64,000 bases of DNA from Chloroflexota bacterium (GCA_018969295.1 JAGWYN010000013.1:1-64000), one strand, 5' to 3'. Numbered from the stretch's first letter, positions 1 through 11,211 are shown. Notes: generated from the letters alone by a model not told the origin. A program made the numbers and translations.

Positions 1-2691
<2,691 letters not shown>

Positions 2692-2749
2692 TTTTGCTTC
2701 CGTTCCAGACCAAAACCACTGCTGGCGTGGCCGGCTTGTAAACGTGGCA

Positions 2750-2755
2750 AGTGTA
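2750..2755 (-). promoter_or_regulatory. Candidate extended -10 for topA
   Basis: On the minus strand this reads TGC-TACACT, an extended -10 hexamer. It sits about 60 bases upstream of the topA ATG. Any -35 is weak (TTTCCA, 18-bp spacer). The assignment rests on similarity to other -10 elements in this window. Confidence 0.45.
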
Positions 2756-2833
2756 GCATAAGCGTTCGGACAATGGAAAATTATCGGGAGCCCTTCCGCT
2801 TCCAAGTGGAACGCTTCCCCTGCTCTTTGCGCT

Positions 2834-2862
2834 TTGGGTGATCGGAACAATCTTGGTATACT
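2834..2862 (+). promoter_or_regulatory. sigma70-type promoter of tig
   Basis: TTGGGT (2834-2839), a 17-bp spacer and TATACT (2857-2862), followed by about 80 bases of leader before the tig ATG. The spacing and the strong -10 make this the best promoter candidate in the topA-tig intergenic region. Confidence 0.6.
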
Positions 2863-2947
2863 GGTGCAATGATTGATCTTGCGCCTGCCTGTTGGTACAG
2901 GGGGGGGCAGCAAAAATAGATGAAATTGAGCATTGTACGAGGATTTT

Positions 2948-4294
2948 ATGTCATTTACTGTTACTACTGAACCACGCGAAAATCGCCAGCTGGCGGTCAC
3001 CATCGCAGTTTCGAGCGAACGGGTTGACCAGGAACTGCGCAAGGCAGCAGCCAAACTCGCCAGCCAGTATCGAATTCCTGGCTTCCGCAAAGGCAAAGCC
3101 CCCTACCACATTGTCGTCCAGCAAATTGGCCTGCCCAACCTCTATTCCGAGTTTATCGATGAACTCGGACAGGAGCTTTTCCGCGAGGCGATCGTTCTGG
3201 AAAAAATCGAACCGTACGCCCAGTCTTCGCTGGAGAACATCCAGCTGGAACCGTTGACGTACCAAATGGTGGTGCCGTTGGAGCCAGAGGTCAAGCTGGG
3301 CGACTATCGGTCTTTGCGCGTTGAGGAAGACCCAGTTGCGATCGACCCCGTCGCCGTCGAAGAGCGTATCAAACGCTACCAGGGGGAGTATTCCAGCTGG
3401 CAGGAAGTCACACGTCCCGCACAATACCAGGATCTGCTTTCGGTGAATGTGCGCAGCGTCATCGCCCCTGAGCAAGAAGGGGCTGAAGAGACAGTGGTGT
3501 TGGACGAGGAGAATTGGGAGATCACGCTCGATGAAGCCAACCCGATGGAACCGGCTGGTTTTGACCGCGAGCTGCTGGGCATGTGCAGCAACGAAGAAAA
3601 ACAATTTGTCGTGAAATGGCCCGAAAATACCAAAAGCATCTACGCCGGCAAAGAAGCACAGTTTCAGGTCAGGGTCAACAGCGTAAAAGCCTACGAACGC
3701 CCTGAACTCAACGATGCGTTTGCGCAGATGGTGGGGCCTGATTTTCAAACCATGGCTGACCTGGAGCATTCGATCGAGGAGAGCCTGGAAGAAGAGACGC
3801 GTAAAAATAGCCAGGATCGCTATTTGAACAAAGTACTCGATACCTTGATCGAGAAGAGCGAGCTGAACTATCCGCCAGTCGTGGTCGAAGACCAGCTGGA
3901 TTCCATGCTGCAAACCCTCGAACGCAACCTGCGTCGCTACGGCATCGAAAATCTGGAGAGCTTCCTTCGTCAGAGCCATCAAAACCCAGAGGAGTACCGG
4001 GAGCAGATGCGTCCCGAGGCAGTCAAACAGGCACAGCGCAATCTGATCCTCTCTGAAGTGATCAAACAAGAGGGGATCGAAGCAACCGCTGAGGAGATCG
4101 AACAGCATCTGCGCCAGTTGCTTGGGGTCAGCCCCGGCGAGGAAATTCCTGAACAGGCCGCTGCAACAGCGACGATGCTGCGCGCCGGGGCCGGGCGCAA
4201 CATGATTGTCAGCCAGATTTTGGTCGAAAAAGCCAGCACCTTTTTGCAAACTCTGGCACGCACCAGTGACACGGCTGCCAGTGATACAGACTGA
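2948..4294 (+). CDS. tig: Trigger factor, ribosome-associated chaperone/prolyl isomerase
   Basis: Binds near the ribosomal exit tunnel and assists folding of nascent chains. The 448-residue protein has the N-terminal ribosome-binding domain with the signature GFRKGKAP near residue 45. A central FKBP-like PPIase segment spans roughly residues 150-245, and a long helical C-terminal chaperone domain follows. Length and order match the family. ATG at 2948 is preferred because GAGGA lies just upstream at 2939-2943. An in-frame TTG at 2933 would add five residues but has no ribosome site. It lies immediately upstream of clpP-clpX, the usual tig-clpPX order. Confidence 0.96.
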   Translation: MSFTVTTEPRENRQLAVTIAVSSERVDQELRKAAAKLASQYRIPGFRKGKAPYHIVVQQIGLPNLYSEFIDELGQELFREAIVLEKIEPYAQSSLENIQLEPLTYQMVVPLEPEVKLGDYRSLRVEEDPVAIDPVAVEERIKRYQGEYSSWQEVTRPAQYQDLLSVNVRSVIAPEQEGAEETVVLDEENWEITLDEANPMEPAGFDRELLGMCSNEEKQFVVKWPENTKSIYAGKEAQFQVRVNSVKAYERPELNDAFAQMVGPDFQTMADLEHSIEESLEEETRKNSQDRYLNKVLDTLIEKSELNYPPVVVEDQLDSMLQTLERNLRRYGIENLESFLRQSHQNPEEYREQMRPEAVKQAQRNLILSEVIKQEGIEATAEEIEQHLRQLLGVSPGEEIPEQAAATATMLRAGAGRNMIVSQILVEKASTFLQTLARTSDTAASDTD

Positions 4295-4470
4295 ACGCTG
4301 CTGCTAATAGAACGCAAACGTGCAACAGGAGACGGCTTACATAAGCCATTGCAGAATCTTCCTATTGTAGACAGAGTGACCAGCCGCACGATCGGCTGAA
4401 AAAGGCTGGTTGGCGTTTCAACGAGCCTTTGTGGACACTTCTGTACACAAGAAAGGTAGCAAAAACCGGT

Positions 4471-5136
4471 ATGATTTATCCGAACAATCTCATTCCCATG
4501 GTGATCGACAGCTCCAGTCGCGGCGAGCGGGCCTACGACATCTACAGCCTGCTGCTCAAAGAGCGGATTGTCTTTTTGGGAACCCCCATCAACGACCAGG
4601 TGGCAAATCTGATCGTCGCCCAGCTGTTGTATCTGAACGGTGAAGACCCCAACCAGCCGATCAACATGTATATCAACAGCCCAGGCGGCAGCATCTATGC
4701 GGGGCTGGCCATCTACGACACGATGCAGATGATCACGGCGCCAGTGGCCACCTATGCCGTCGGCGTCACGGCCAGCATGGGGACTGTGCTGTTGGCCAGC
4801 GGCACCAAAGGCAAGCGCTATGCCCTGCCCCATGCGACGATCCATATGCATCCAGCCAGCAGCGGCGCCCAAGGATACACCGAAGATGTGCGCATTGCCT
4901 TCCGAGAGCAGGAACGGGTTCAGACCCAACTCTTCCATCTGGTGGGCAAACACTCGGGCCACGACTGGAAAGAGATCGAAGAGATGTTTATTCGTGACCG
5001 CTATATGAACGCGTTGGAAGCCAAAACGTTTGGGCTGGTCGACCAGGTGCTGGGAAACTCGGACGACGTCGTGGTCATCTCCAAAGAAGGTCAGATCAAA
5101 TTTGCCAGCGAGGCCGTGCCCAACGGTTCAAACTGA
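4471..5136 (+). CDS. clpP: ATP-dependent Clp protease, proteolytic subunit
   Basis: Serine peptidase that forms the ClpP tetradecamer and degrades substrates fed by ClpX. The 221-residue protein keeps the core NLIPMVIDSSSRGERAYD start and the catalytic Ser in TASMGTVLLASG. The catalytic His sits in IHMHPAS, an unusual His-Pro context where many ClpPs read HQP. The catalytic Asp lies in the DRYMNALEAKTFGLVD segment. ATG at 4471 gives the standard N-terminus, and GAAAGG lies about 14 bases upstream; upstream in-frame starts would add non-conserved residues. It sits 176 bases after tig and 24 bases before clpX. Confidence 0.96.
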   Translation: MIYPNNLIPMVIDSSSRGERAYDIYSLLLKERIVFLGTPINDQVANLIVAQLLYLNGEDPNQPINMYINSPGGSIYAGLAIYDTMQMITAPVATYAVGVTASMGTVLLASGTKGKRYALPHATIHMHPASSGAQGYTEDVRIAFREQERVQTQLFHLVGKHSGHDWKEIEEMFIRDRYMNALEAKTFGLVDQVLGNSDDVVVISKEGQIKFASEAVPNGSN

Positions 5137-5160
5137 AAAACCGAGGGTGCAGTTCAACCG

Positions 5161-6579
5161 ATGAGTGAACCACAATCGACCTACTGTTCTTTTTGTGGCA
5201 AAAACAGCAACGATGTCAACCGTCTGATCGAAGGCATCGACGGTGCCTATATCTGTGACAGCTGTATTTTGCTGGGCGCTGAAGTGCTGGCGGAAGAAGG
5301 TGTCGTTGCGGGTGGGACGGCAGAGCGTACCCCGCCTGCCGCCCCCACCCCCCGGACGCTTCCCAGCCCCCGTGCGATCGTAGAACACCTGGACCAGTAT
5401 GTGATTGGGCAGAGTCGGGCCAAAAAAGTGCTCGCTGTTGCCGTGTACAACCACTACAAGCGGGTCTTTGGCGGCAGCGCGACCGAGGCTGCCAAAGAGA
5501 CATCGGGAAGTGCAGACAGCGATGTGGAGCTCTCCAAAAGCAACGTGCTCCTGATCGGCCCGACCGGCAGCGGCAAGACGCTGCTGGCACAGACGCTGGC
5601 CAGGATGTTGGATGTGCCCTTCACGATCGCTGATGCGACCTCTCTGACCGAAGCTGGGTATGTCGGCGAAGACGTGGAGACGATTCTGGTGGGCCTGCTG
5701 CAAAATGCCAACTGGGACACCGAGCGGGCGGCCTACGGGATCGTCTATATCGATGAAATCGACAAGATCGCCCGCAAGAGCGGCGACAACCCCAGCATCA
5801 CACGGGATGTGAGCGGAGAGGGGGTGCAGCAGGCGCTCCTCAAAATTGTGGAGGGGGCGGTCGTCAACGTGCCCCCCGCGGCAGGCCGCAAACACCCCCA
5901 ACAGGAGTTTATTCAGCTGGACACGCGCAACGTGCTGTTCATCTGTGGCGGTGCCTTTGTGCATCTGGCTGACACCATCCGTCGGCGAATTCATCGGCGG
6001 GGCGCGCTGGGGTTTGTCGATGAAGCCAGTTCACCGGTGCAGCCACAGGCCAGCGGCGATCCCCCCCTGCCCGAGGATTTGCTGACCCGCCGGCGAGAGC
6101 TGAAATTGCGTCAGCTGGAAAAGACGAGCCGGGAAGAGAGCGAACTGCTCAGCCAGGTCCAGCCAGAAGATCTGCTCACCTACGGGCTGATTCCAGAGTT
6201 TGTGGGGCGCCTGCCGGTCACCGTCAGTCTGGAAGCACTGGACCGGCAGACGTTGATCCGAATTTTGACCGAACCACGCAACAGTGTGGTTCGACAGTTC
6301 CAACGGCTCTTTGCGATGGACGGCACTGCGCTGGAGTTTGAGCTGGCCGCTTTGGAGTCCGTGGCGACCGAAGCGTTTCTGCGCAAGACAGGGGCCCGCG
6401 GGCTGCGCAGCATCGTCGAGGAGGCGCTGTTGGAGGTTATGTACGAGATCCCGAGCCGCGACGACATCGTGCGCTGCGTGGTTCATGCCAACGTCTTCAC
6501 GCAGCACGAATCGCCCCTGCTTTTCAACGCCCATGGGCATACCGTGGTGCTGGCCCGCGACCTCAAAAGCGCAGCCTGA
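5161..6579 (+). CDS. clpX: ClpX unfoldase, ATPase subunit of Clp protease
   Basis: AAA+ hexamer that unfolds substrates and passes them to ClpP. The 472-residue protein has an N-terminal C4 zinc-binding domain (CSFCGK near residue 10, CDSC near residue 38). It also has Walker A GPTGSGKT, pore loop GYVGED, Walker B IVYIDEIDK, and the late motif LIPEFVGRLPV. Compared with E. coli ClpX there is an insertion of about 25 residues between RRRIHRRG and the PEDL segment, rich in Pro/Ser then Arg/Glu. It is translated 24 bases after clpP, so co-transcription is likely. Confidence 0.96.
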   Translation: MSEPQSTYCSFCGKNSNDVNRLIEGIDGAYICDSCILLGAEVLAEEGVVAGGTAERTPPAAPTPRTLPSPRAIVEHLDQYVIGQSRAKKVLAVAVYNHYKRVFGGSATEAAKETSGSADSDVELSKSNVLLIGPTGSGKTLLAQTLARMLDVPFTIADATSLTEAGYVGEDVETILVGLLQNANWDTERAAYGIVYIDEIDKIARKSGDNPSITRDVSGEGVQQALLKIVEGAVVNVPPAAGRKHPQQEFIQLDTRNVLFICGGAFVHLADTIRRRIHRRGALGFVDEASSPVQPQASGDPPLPEDLLTRRRELKLRQLEKTSREESELLSQVQPEDLLTYGLIPEFVGRLPVTVSLEALDRQTLIRILTEPRNSVVRQFQRLFAMDGTALEFELAALESVATEAFLRKTGARGLRSIVEEALLEVMYEIPSRDDIVRCVVHANVFTQHESPLLFNAHGHTVVLARDLKSAA

Positions 6580-6615
6580 GCGTCTCTGCGCTCTTCGCAG
6601 CCCTGCCGTTCGGCT

Positions 6616-7743
6616 TCACCCATTCTCTGCTGCACGCTGTGCATGCAACGCCGCCAGAATTTTTTGGTCGGTCACGGGCAGGGGATAGCGTGCCACCTCC
6701 TCTATCCCTAGCCACAGCCAGCGCTGGCAGCCGATCGCCTGGGGCTGCCCGCTGACGTGGCGGGCATGAAAGGTGTGCAGCGTGATCCGAAAATGGGTGT
6801 AGGCGTGGCGGAGGGTAATCAGCCAGCCCAGCACTTCGATCGCGATCCCCAGTTCTTCGTCGATTTCGCGGCGCAGACAGGCTGCCAGGTCGGCGTCGCC
6901 CTTCTCCAACTTGCCCCCTGGAAACTCCCACAATCCCCCCAACAGACCCTCTGCCGGGCGCTGGGCGAGCAGGAGCGGGCTCTGAAAGGGGGCACCTGCC
7001 CAGATGACCCCTGCGGCGACATCGTAGTGAGGGGAAGATTTGCGGGGGCTGCGCAACGGCCGTTCTGCCTGTCGGCCAGCCTTGGCGGCTGCACAGCTGT
7101 CGGCCAGCGGGCAGAGCAGGCAGCGGGGCTTCTGGGGTGTGCAGACGGTCGCTCCTAGTTCCATCAGCCCCTCGTTGCAGTCACCTGCTGCAGCGGGCGG
7201 GGCCGCCTCGACCAGCATACGGGCCCATTGCCACAGCTGCTGCTGCACCGCCGGCTCGTCGATCGGCTGTTCCAGATCGCACAGCCGGGCCAGCACCCGT
7301 TGGACATTGCCGTCCAGGATGGGCTCCGGCTGGTTGAAGGCAATGCTGAGGATGGCGCCGGCGGTGTACGCGCCGACCCCGGGCAACGCCCGCAAGGCAG
7401 CCCGCTCTGCGGGCAGCTCTCCGCCATGGTTTTCGACGATCTGGCGGGCCGCTCGATGCAGGTTGCGGGCACGGGCGTAGTATCCCAGCCCCTCCCAGAG
7501 TTTGAGAACGTCCTGGAGATCGGCCGCAGCCAGTGCCTGGACAGTCGGAAAGTGTTCCATCCAGCGTTCGAAGTAGCCAGCTGCGGTCTCCGCACGGGTC
7601 TGTTGCAGCATCACTTCGCTGATCCAGACGGCATAGGGGGGGCGCTGGCCGGCCGGCGCTGCACGCCAGGGCAACGGCCGGCGCTGGTGGGCATGCCAGT
7701 CGACCAACTGCTCTGCCAACCGTGCAAAGTCAGGGGCAGTCAT
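6616..7743 (-). CDS. mutY: A/G-specific adenine DNA glycosylase
   Basis: Removes adenine mispaired with 8-oxoguanine in base-excision repair. The 375-residue protein contains the catalytic Glu in SEVMLQQTR, the helix-hairpin-helix LPGVGAYTAGAI and the catalytic Asp in ILDGNVQRVL. A [4Fe-4S] ligand set follows (C-x6-C-x2-C-x5-C in CTPQKPRCLLCPLADSC). The C-terminal Nudix-like domain that recognises 8-oxoG contains GGLWEFPGGKLEKGD and REIDEELG. ATG at 7743 is used; a GTG one codon earlier is possible. It is convergent with clpX, with a 36-base gap. Confidence 0.94.
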   Translation of the reverse strand: MTAPDFARLAEQLVDWHAHQRRPLPWRAAPAGQRPPYAVWISEVMLQQTRAETAAGYFERWMEHFPTVQALAAADLQDVLKLWEGLGYYARARNLHRAARQIVENHGGELPAERAALRALPGVGAYTAGAILSIAFNQPEPILDGNVQRVLARLCDLEQPIDEPAVQQQLWQWARMLVEAAPPAAAGDCNEGLMELGATVCTPQKPRCLLCPLADSCAAAKAGRQAERPLRSPRKSSPHYDVAAGVIWAGAPFQSPLLLAQRPAEGLLGGLWEFPGGKLEKGDADLAACLRREIDEELGIAIEVLGWLITLRHAYTHFRITLHTFHARHVSGQPQAIGCQRWLWLGIEEVARYPLPVTDQKILAALHAQRAAENG

Positions 7744-7767
7744 CACCTACAAGCGCTGCCAGACAGG

Positions 7768-7971
7768 CTATTGGGGAGCAGTGAGCGGTGAGAAGAAACA
7801 TTGCGCCAGCATCGTCGTCGCAAAAAAAGCGACGATCAACAGCCACATCCAGCTGGGAAACCCGCCCTGACGGCGTTCCTTGGGGGGCTTGGGTTTGGGC
7901 AAGGGTGTCTGACAACGCCAGCAGACTTCTTTGTCGTCTGGATTCCAAGTTTTGCAGTTTGAACAGTCCAT
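7768..7971 (-). CDS. Small zinc-ribbon membrane protein
   Basis: A 67-residue protein with an N-terminal CxxC...CxxC zinc ribbon (CSNC and CWRC), a short basic/proline-rich linker, and one C-terminal hydrophobic segment (WMWLLIVAFFATTMLA). The predicted topology is a cytoplasmic zinc finger anchored by one membrane helix. The start is supported by AGGAAGAGGAAC upstream. Function is unknown. It lies 24 bases upstream of mutY on the same strand and could be co-transcribed with it. Confidence 0.75.
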   Translation of the reverse strand: MDCSNCKTWNPDDKEVCWRCQTPLPKPKPPKERRQGGFPSWMWLLIVAFFATTMLAQCFFSPLTAPQ

Positions 7972-8099
7972 GATAAGTTCCTCTTCCTAGCGCTTTCTTT
8001 GTATCGTAGCACAGAGGGACACAGCCACAAAACGGCTGCCCAAGCCGAGAAAAACGGGCAGAACCCTTTCTGGAAAGAGTTTTTTAGAGCTGCGGCCAT

Positions 8100-8128
8100 T
8101 TGACAAAAAAAATTTGTTGTAGGATACT
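8100..8128 (+). promoter_or_regulatory. Consensus sigma70 promoter of the 8.2-kb small-ORF cassette
   Basis: TTGACA at 8100-8105, a 17-bp AT-rich spacer and GATACT at 8123-8128. This is a near-ideal promoter in a stretch of about 370 bases (7972-8342) that otherwise lacks long ORFs. It points at the short ORF beginning at 8203. Confidence 0.65.
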
Positions 8129-8202
8129 GTTCTTTAGCTAGGAAATGCGTGGTTGCAACTCCCAGCCTGACATTGCTATCCCAAATTAAGGAGGTGATGT
8201 AC

Positions 8203-8262
8203 ATGGACAGTACTTGTTTTAGTCTGCGTCCGGTAGCATCGCCTCAGGGATATATTCTCTAG
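8203..8262 (+). CDS. Putative 19-residue peptide (leader peptide or small protein)
   Basis: ATG at 8203 opens a 19-codon frame, MDSTCFSLRPVASPQGYIL, ending in TAG at 8262. It is preceded by TAAGGAGGTGA (8187-8197), an essentially complete complement of the 16S 3' end, with about eight bases between GGAGG and the ATG. A consensus promoter lies upstream and a strong terminator follows within 20 bases, so promoter, ribosome site, ORF and terminator form a self-contained unit. The last third of the ORF lies in an 11-bp inverted repeat. I recognise no family. It could be a small protein, a leader peptide, or an RNA whose peptide is incidental. Confidence 0.5.
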   Translation: MDSTCFSLRPVASPQGYIL

Positions 8263-8274
8263 GTGCTACCGGAC
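8228..8274 (+). repeat. 11-bp perfect inverted repeat across the small ORF
   Basis: GTCCGGTAGCA (8228-8238) is exactly complementary to TGCTACCGGAC (8264-8274). The right arm shares its last four bases with the left arm of the downstream terminator, so the two stems compete at their junction. Confidence 0.8.
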
Positions 8275-8322
8275 ACCACGAAAAAAGCCCTTGCCTCGGC
8301 AGGGGCTTTTTTCGTGGTGTCC
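8271..8322. terminator. Strong bidirectional intrinsic terminator
   Basis: A 20-bp perfect inverted repeat has arms at 8271-8290 and 8303-8322. Its core is A6-GCCC...GGGC-T6 (8281-8312), so either strand gives a GC stem followed by six U residues. It would end the plus-strand small-ORF transcript and the minus-strand RidA transcript. Confidence 0.85.
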
Positions 8323-8342
8323 GCTTTTCCTTTCACATCGGC

Positions 8343-8726
8343 TTACTCTGGCAGCACGGCAACGCAGTCGACTTCGATCAGCATCTGGCCGATCAGCCCA
8401 GCCTGCACGGTCGTGCGCGCCGGGTAGGGTTCGCTCAAGAATTGGCGGTAGATCTCGTTCAACACGGGAAAGTCCAGCACGTTGGCCAGGTAGATATTGA
8501 CCTTGACCACATGTTGCCAGGTAGCACCGGCAGCGGCCAGAATCAGTTCGAGGTTGCGCAGGGTACGTTCGGCCTGCGCCCGGAAATCGCCGGGCTGAAA
8601 AAGATTGGTGGCAGGGTCGAACGAGCCCTGGCCAGAAATGTACAGCGTGCGTCCCTGGGCGACGATCGCCTGAGAGTATGGAGAAGCTGGGACGACAGCT
8701 TCTTCGGAAAAGATGACCTCGCGCAT
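8343..8726 (-). CDS. RidA/YjgF-family enamine/imine deaminase
   Basis: RidA-type proteins hydrolyse reactive enamine/imine intermediates released by PLP enzymes, or act as specialised deaminases in catabolic operons. The 127-residue protein has the typical fold markers SPYSQAIVAQG, GQGSFDP, and the ligand-binding Arg in PARTTVQ. ATG at 8726 is supported by AAGGAG in front; longer in-frame extensions are not conserved-looking. It diverges from the D-aminoacylase gene. Between them lies a tandem 12-bp repeat, and the gene is followed by the bidirectional terminator. Confidence 0.88.
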   Translation of the reverse strand: MREVIFSEEAVVPASPYSQAIVAQGRTLYISGQGSFDPATNLFQPGDFRAQAERTLRNLELILAAAGATWQHVVKVNIYLANVLDFPVLNEIYRQFLSEPYPARTTVQAGLIGQMLIEVDCVAVLPE

Positions 8727-8775
8727 GGTTGGCTCCTTTTTTGCATGTAGCTTCTGTCTGTTTGACGCTCTCTTC

Positions 8776-8781
8776 AGTATA
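8776..8781 (-). promoter_or_regulatory. Candidate extended -10 of ridA-like gene
   Basis: The minus strand reads GTGC-TATACT here, an extended -10 with no clear -35. It lies about 50 bases upstream of the ATG. Confidence 0.5.
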
Positions 8782-8793
8782 GCACGATTCGGC

Positions 8794-8817
8794 GGCAGAT
8801 TCTGGGGCAGATTCTGG
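8794..8817. repeat. Tandem 12-bp direct repeat between divergent genes (possible operator)
   Basis: GGCAGATTCTGG occurs twice back to back (8794-8805 and 8806-8817), between the ridA -10 (8776-8781, minus) and a plausible plus-strand -10 TACAAT (8836-8841) for the D-aminoacylase gene. Direct repeats in this position often bind a regulator of both genes; no such regulator is adjacent. Confidence 0.5.
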
Positions 8818-8898
8818 TTTTTGCCCGGCAAGGGCTACAATAAGAGCAACTGTGTTTCTTGGTTTTATCGTTCTTGCCCGGTAAGAAAGCAGCGCACC

Positions 8899-10455
8899 AT
8901 GTTCGATCTGATCATCCGCAACGGTATCCTTGTCGACGGGCAAAGACGCCCACGCTATGAAGCGGACCTTGGCATCTCCGGCGATCGGATCACGGAGATC
9001 GGCCAGTTGGCCGATGCTGTGGCCCCCACTGAGATCGATGCCCGGGGGAAGATCGTGGCCCCTGGCTTTATCGATGTCCACGCCCACTCCGACGCTGCCC
9101 TGCTCACGCAGCCCCACCTGCTCTCCAAGACCACGCAGGGCTTCACCACCGAATTTTTGATGCTCGACGGCATCTCCTACGCTCCTGTCAACGACCAGAC
9201 TGTGCATGGTTGGATCCAGTATCTGCGCGCCTTGAACGGCCTGCGTTTTGAGCAATATACCGGCTGGAAAAGCATCGCTGAGTTTATGGGGCTCTTCGAC
9301 CGTCGGGCAGCCCAGAACGTCGCTGCGTTTGTGCCCTATGCCAATGTGCGCACGCTGGCGCTGGGGTTCGGCGAGCGCCACGCCAACGACTACCAGCTGG
9401 TCGGCCTGCGCAATCTTGTTCAGCAGGGCATGGCCGACGGTGCCTGCGGCCTTTCGACCGGCCTGGATTATGTAGACGAATGTTTTGCCACCACCGACGA
9501 GATCGTGGCCGCCTGCCAAGGGATACGCGACCCGTGTGGGGTCTACGTCACCCATGTGCGCTACGCCCGCGGCACGTTGGAAGGGGTCAAAGAGGCGGTC
9601 GAGATCGGGCGCCGGGCTGGTGTGCCGGTGCATATTTCTCACCTCAAAGGCACCAGCCCAGCTGAAGTCGAGGCCTTGATCGACTACATTGACCTGGTTG
9701 CAGTCAACGAAGTCGACTTTTCGTTCGACGTTTATCCCTACATGGCCTCTTCGACCATGCTGCAGTACCTGCTGCCGCTGGAAATCTGGTCGAACGGGGT
9801 GCTGGCCGCCTTTGCCCGTCTGACCGAGCCGGCGCTGCGCGATCGCTTCCAGCGGCGGCTCGACACGCTGGATCTGGCTGCAATCACCTTTGCCTGGATG
9901 CCGGGCCGCCAAAATCAGCAGCTGGCTGGCCTGACGCTGCAGGAGTATGTGCAGCGCACGCAGCGCCGGGCCGCTGACGCGCTCTGCGACCTGCTGATCG
10001 AGGAAAGCATGGCCGTGCTGCTGGTGTTTCGACGCGAGGAAAATGGACTCGAAACGGAGTTCATCGAGCATCCTTGCTACATGATGGGCAGCGACGGTAT
10101 TTTTTTTGCCGATGGCACCATTCACCCCCGCCAGTATGGGTCGGCCTCCCGGCTGCTCAGCCACTACGTGCGGCGCAAACGGCTCTTTTCGCTGGAAGAT
10201 GCCATCTACAAACTGAGCGGATATGCGGCTGCCCGTTTCAAGCTCACCGACCGCGGGGTGCTGCGCAAGGGCTCCTACGCCGATGTCGTGGTCTTCGACC
10301 CAGAAACTGTCCACGACCACGCCTCTTTCGAACATCCTCACCGTCTTTCGACCGGTATCGAACATCTTCTGGTCAACGGTGTGCCGATTCTGGCTGGCGG
10401 CCGGCCGGTGACCGGCGCGCTGCCGGGGCGTTTCCTGCGCTTTGGCTCGGCATGA
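8899..10455 (+). CDS. N-acyl-D-amino-acid deacylase / D-aminoacylase family amidohydrolase
   Basis: Metal-dependent amidohydrolase. Family members remove acyl groups from N-acyl-D-amino acids or related amides. The 518-residue protein starts MFDLIIRNGILVDGQ, the short N-terminal beta-sandwich, and has the metal motif DVHAHSD near residue 66. Further ligand regions follow (VHISHLKG around residue 255, FSFDVYPY) and late segments typical of the family (HPRQYGSA, GYAAARFKL, GSYADVVVFDP). ATG at 8899 gives the canonical N-terminus. It heads a plus-strand run with ThuA-like and Gfo/Idh genes (gaps 55 and 50 bases). Confidence 0.88.
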   Translation: MFDLIIRNGILVDGQRRPRYEADLGISGDRITEIGQLADAVAPTEIDARGKIVAPGFIDVHAHSDAALLTQPHLLSKTTQGFTTEFLMLDGISYAPVNDQTVHGWIQYLRALNGLRFEQYTGWKSIAEFMGLFDRRAAQNVAAFVPYANVRTLALGFGERHANDYQLVGLRNLVQQGMADGACGLSTGLDYVDECFATTDEIVAACQGIRDPCGVYVTHVRYARGTLEGVKEAVEIGRRAGVPVHISHLKGTSPAEVEALIDYIDLVAVNEVDFSFDVYPYMASSTMLQYLLPLEIWSNGVLAAFARLTEPALRDRFQRRLDTLDLAAITFAWMPGRQNQQLAGLTLQEYVQRTQRRAADALCDLLIEESMAVLLVFRREENGLETEFIEHPCYMMGSDGIFFADGTIHPRQYGSASRLLSHYVRRKRLFSLEDAIYKLSGYAAARFKLTDRGVLRKGSYADVVVFDPETVHDHASFEHPHRLSTGIEHLLVNGVPILAGGRPVTGALPGRFLRFGSA

Positions 10456-10510
10456 CCGCTGCTCTTCTTTTCTTCTTTGCTCGGGTTTTTGTCTGAAAGG
10501 AAGCAACTGC

Positions 10511-11161
10511 ATGAAAAAATCGTTGATGGTCTGGGGCGGCTGGGAGGGCCACGAGCCGCGCCAGTGTGTCACTCTTTTTGCCCCCCTGATGGAGGCAGCC
10601 GGTTATTCGGTGGAGATCAGCGACTCCCTCGATGTCTATCTGGACGCGGACCGCATGCGCCAGTACGCGGTGATCACCCAAGTCTACACCATGAGCACGA
10701 TCACGCCGGAACAGGAAAAAGGTCTGCTCACTGCGCTTGAAAACGGCGTCGGCTTCGCAGGATGGCACGGCGGCATGGCCGATGCCTTCCGCAACAACAC
10801 CCAGTACCAGTTTATGGTCGGCGGGCAGTGGGTAGCCCACCCCGGCAACATCATCGACTATACGGTCCAGATCACGGAGCGCAACGACCCCATCACCGCT
10901 GGTATCGCCGATTTTGCGATGCACTCCGAACAGTATTACATGCACGTCGACCCCTCCAACGTGGTGCTGGCCACCACCACGTTTGGCGGCCAGCACTGCA
11001 GCTGGATCGATGGCACGGTGATGCCGGTGGTTTGGAAACGCCAGTGGGGAGCCGGTCGGATTTTTTATGCCTCGGTCGGCCATGTAGTCGCCGATTTTGA
11101 GGTTCCTGAAGCCAAAGAAATTGTCCGCCGCGGCCTGCTCTGGGCCGCCAGAGAGTTTTAA
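10511..11161 (+). CDS. ThuA-like (trehalose-utilisation/glutamine-amidotransferase-fold) protein
   Basis: A 216-residue ThuA-family protein with the class I glutamine-amidotransferase-like fold. It shows MVWGGWEGHEP at the start, GVGFAGWHGG in the middle and MHSEQYYMHVDP near residue 140. These match ThuA-like proteins found with sugar oxidoreductases, where some are linked to keto-sugar or glycoside metabolism. ATG at 10511 follows GAAAGGAAG. It lies between a D-aminoacylase-like gene and a Gfo/Idh/MocA oxidoreductase, and ThuA plus Gfo/Idh is a common pairing. Confidence 0.85.
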   Translation: MKKSLMVWGGWEGHEPRQCVTLFAPLMEAAGYSVEISDSLDVYLDADRMRQYAVITQVYTMSTITPEQEKGLLTALENGVGFAGWHGGMADAFRNNTQYQFMVGGQWVAHPGNIIDYTVQITERNDPITAGIADFAMHSEQYYMHVDPSNVVLATTTFGGQHCSWIDGTVMPVVWKRQWGAGRIFYASVGHVVADFEVPEAKEIVRRGLLWAAREF

Positions 11162-11211
11162 CGCGCTGTCTACAACGCTCCCCCCAGGGGGATATTCTGC
11201 CGGAGGATTTG

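Noticed and set aside
2951..4249. A 432-codon minus-strand open frame
   Set aside because: Antisense to tig; no recognisable protein features beyond mirror-composition hydrophobics.
8203..8322. Classical attenuator controlling a downstream biosynthetic operon
   Set aside because: The leader peptide has no run of one amino acid, and the next plus-strand gene is over 570 bases away beyond a bidirectional terminator and an opposing gene.
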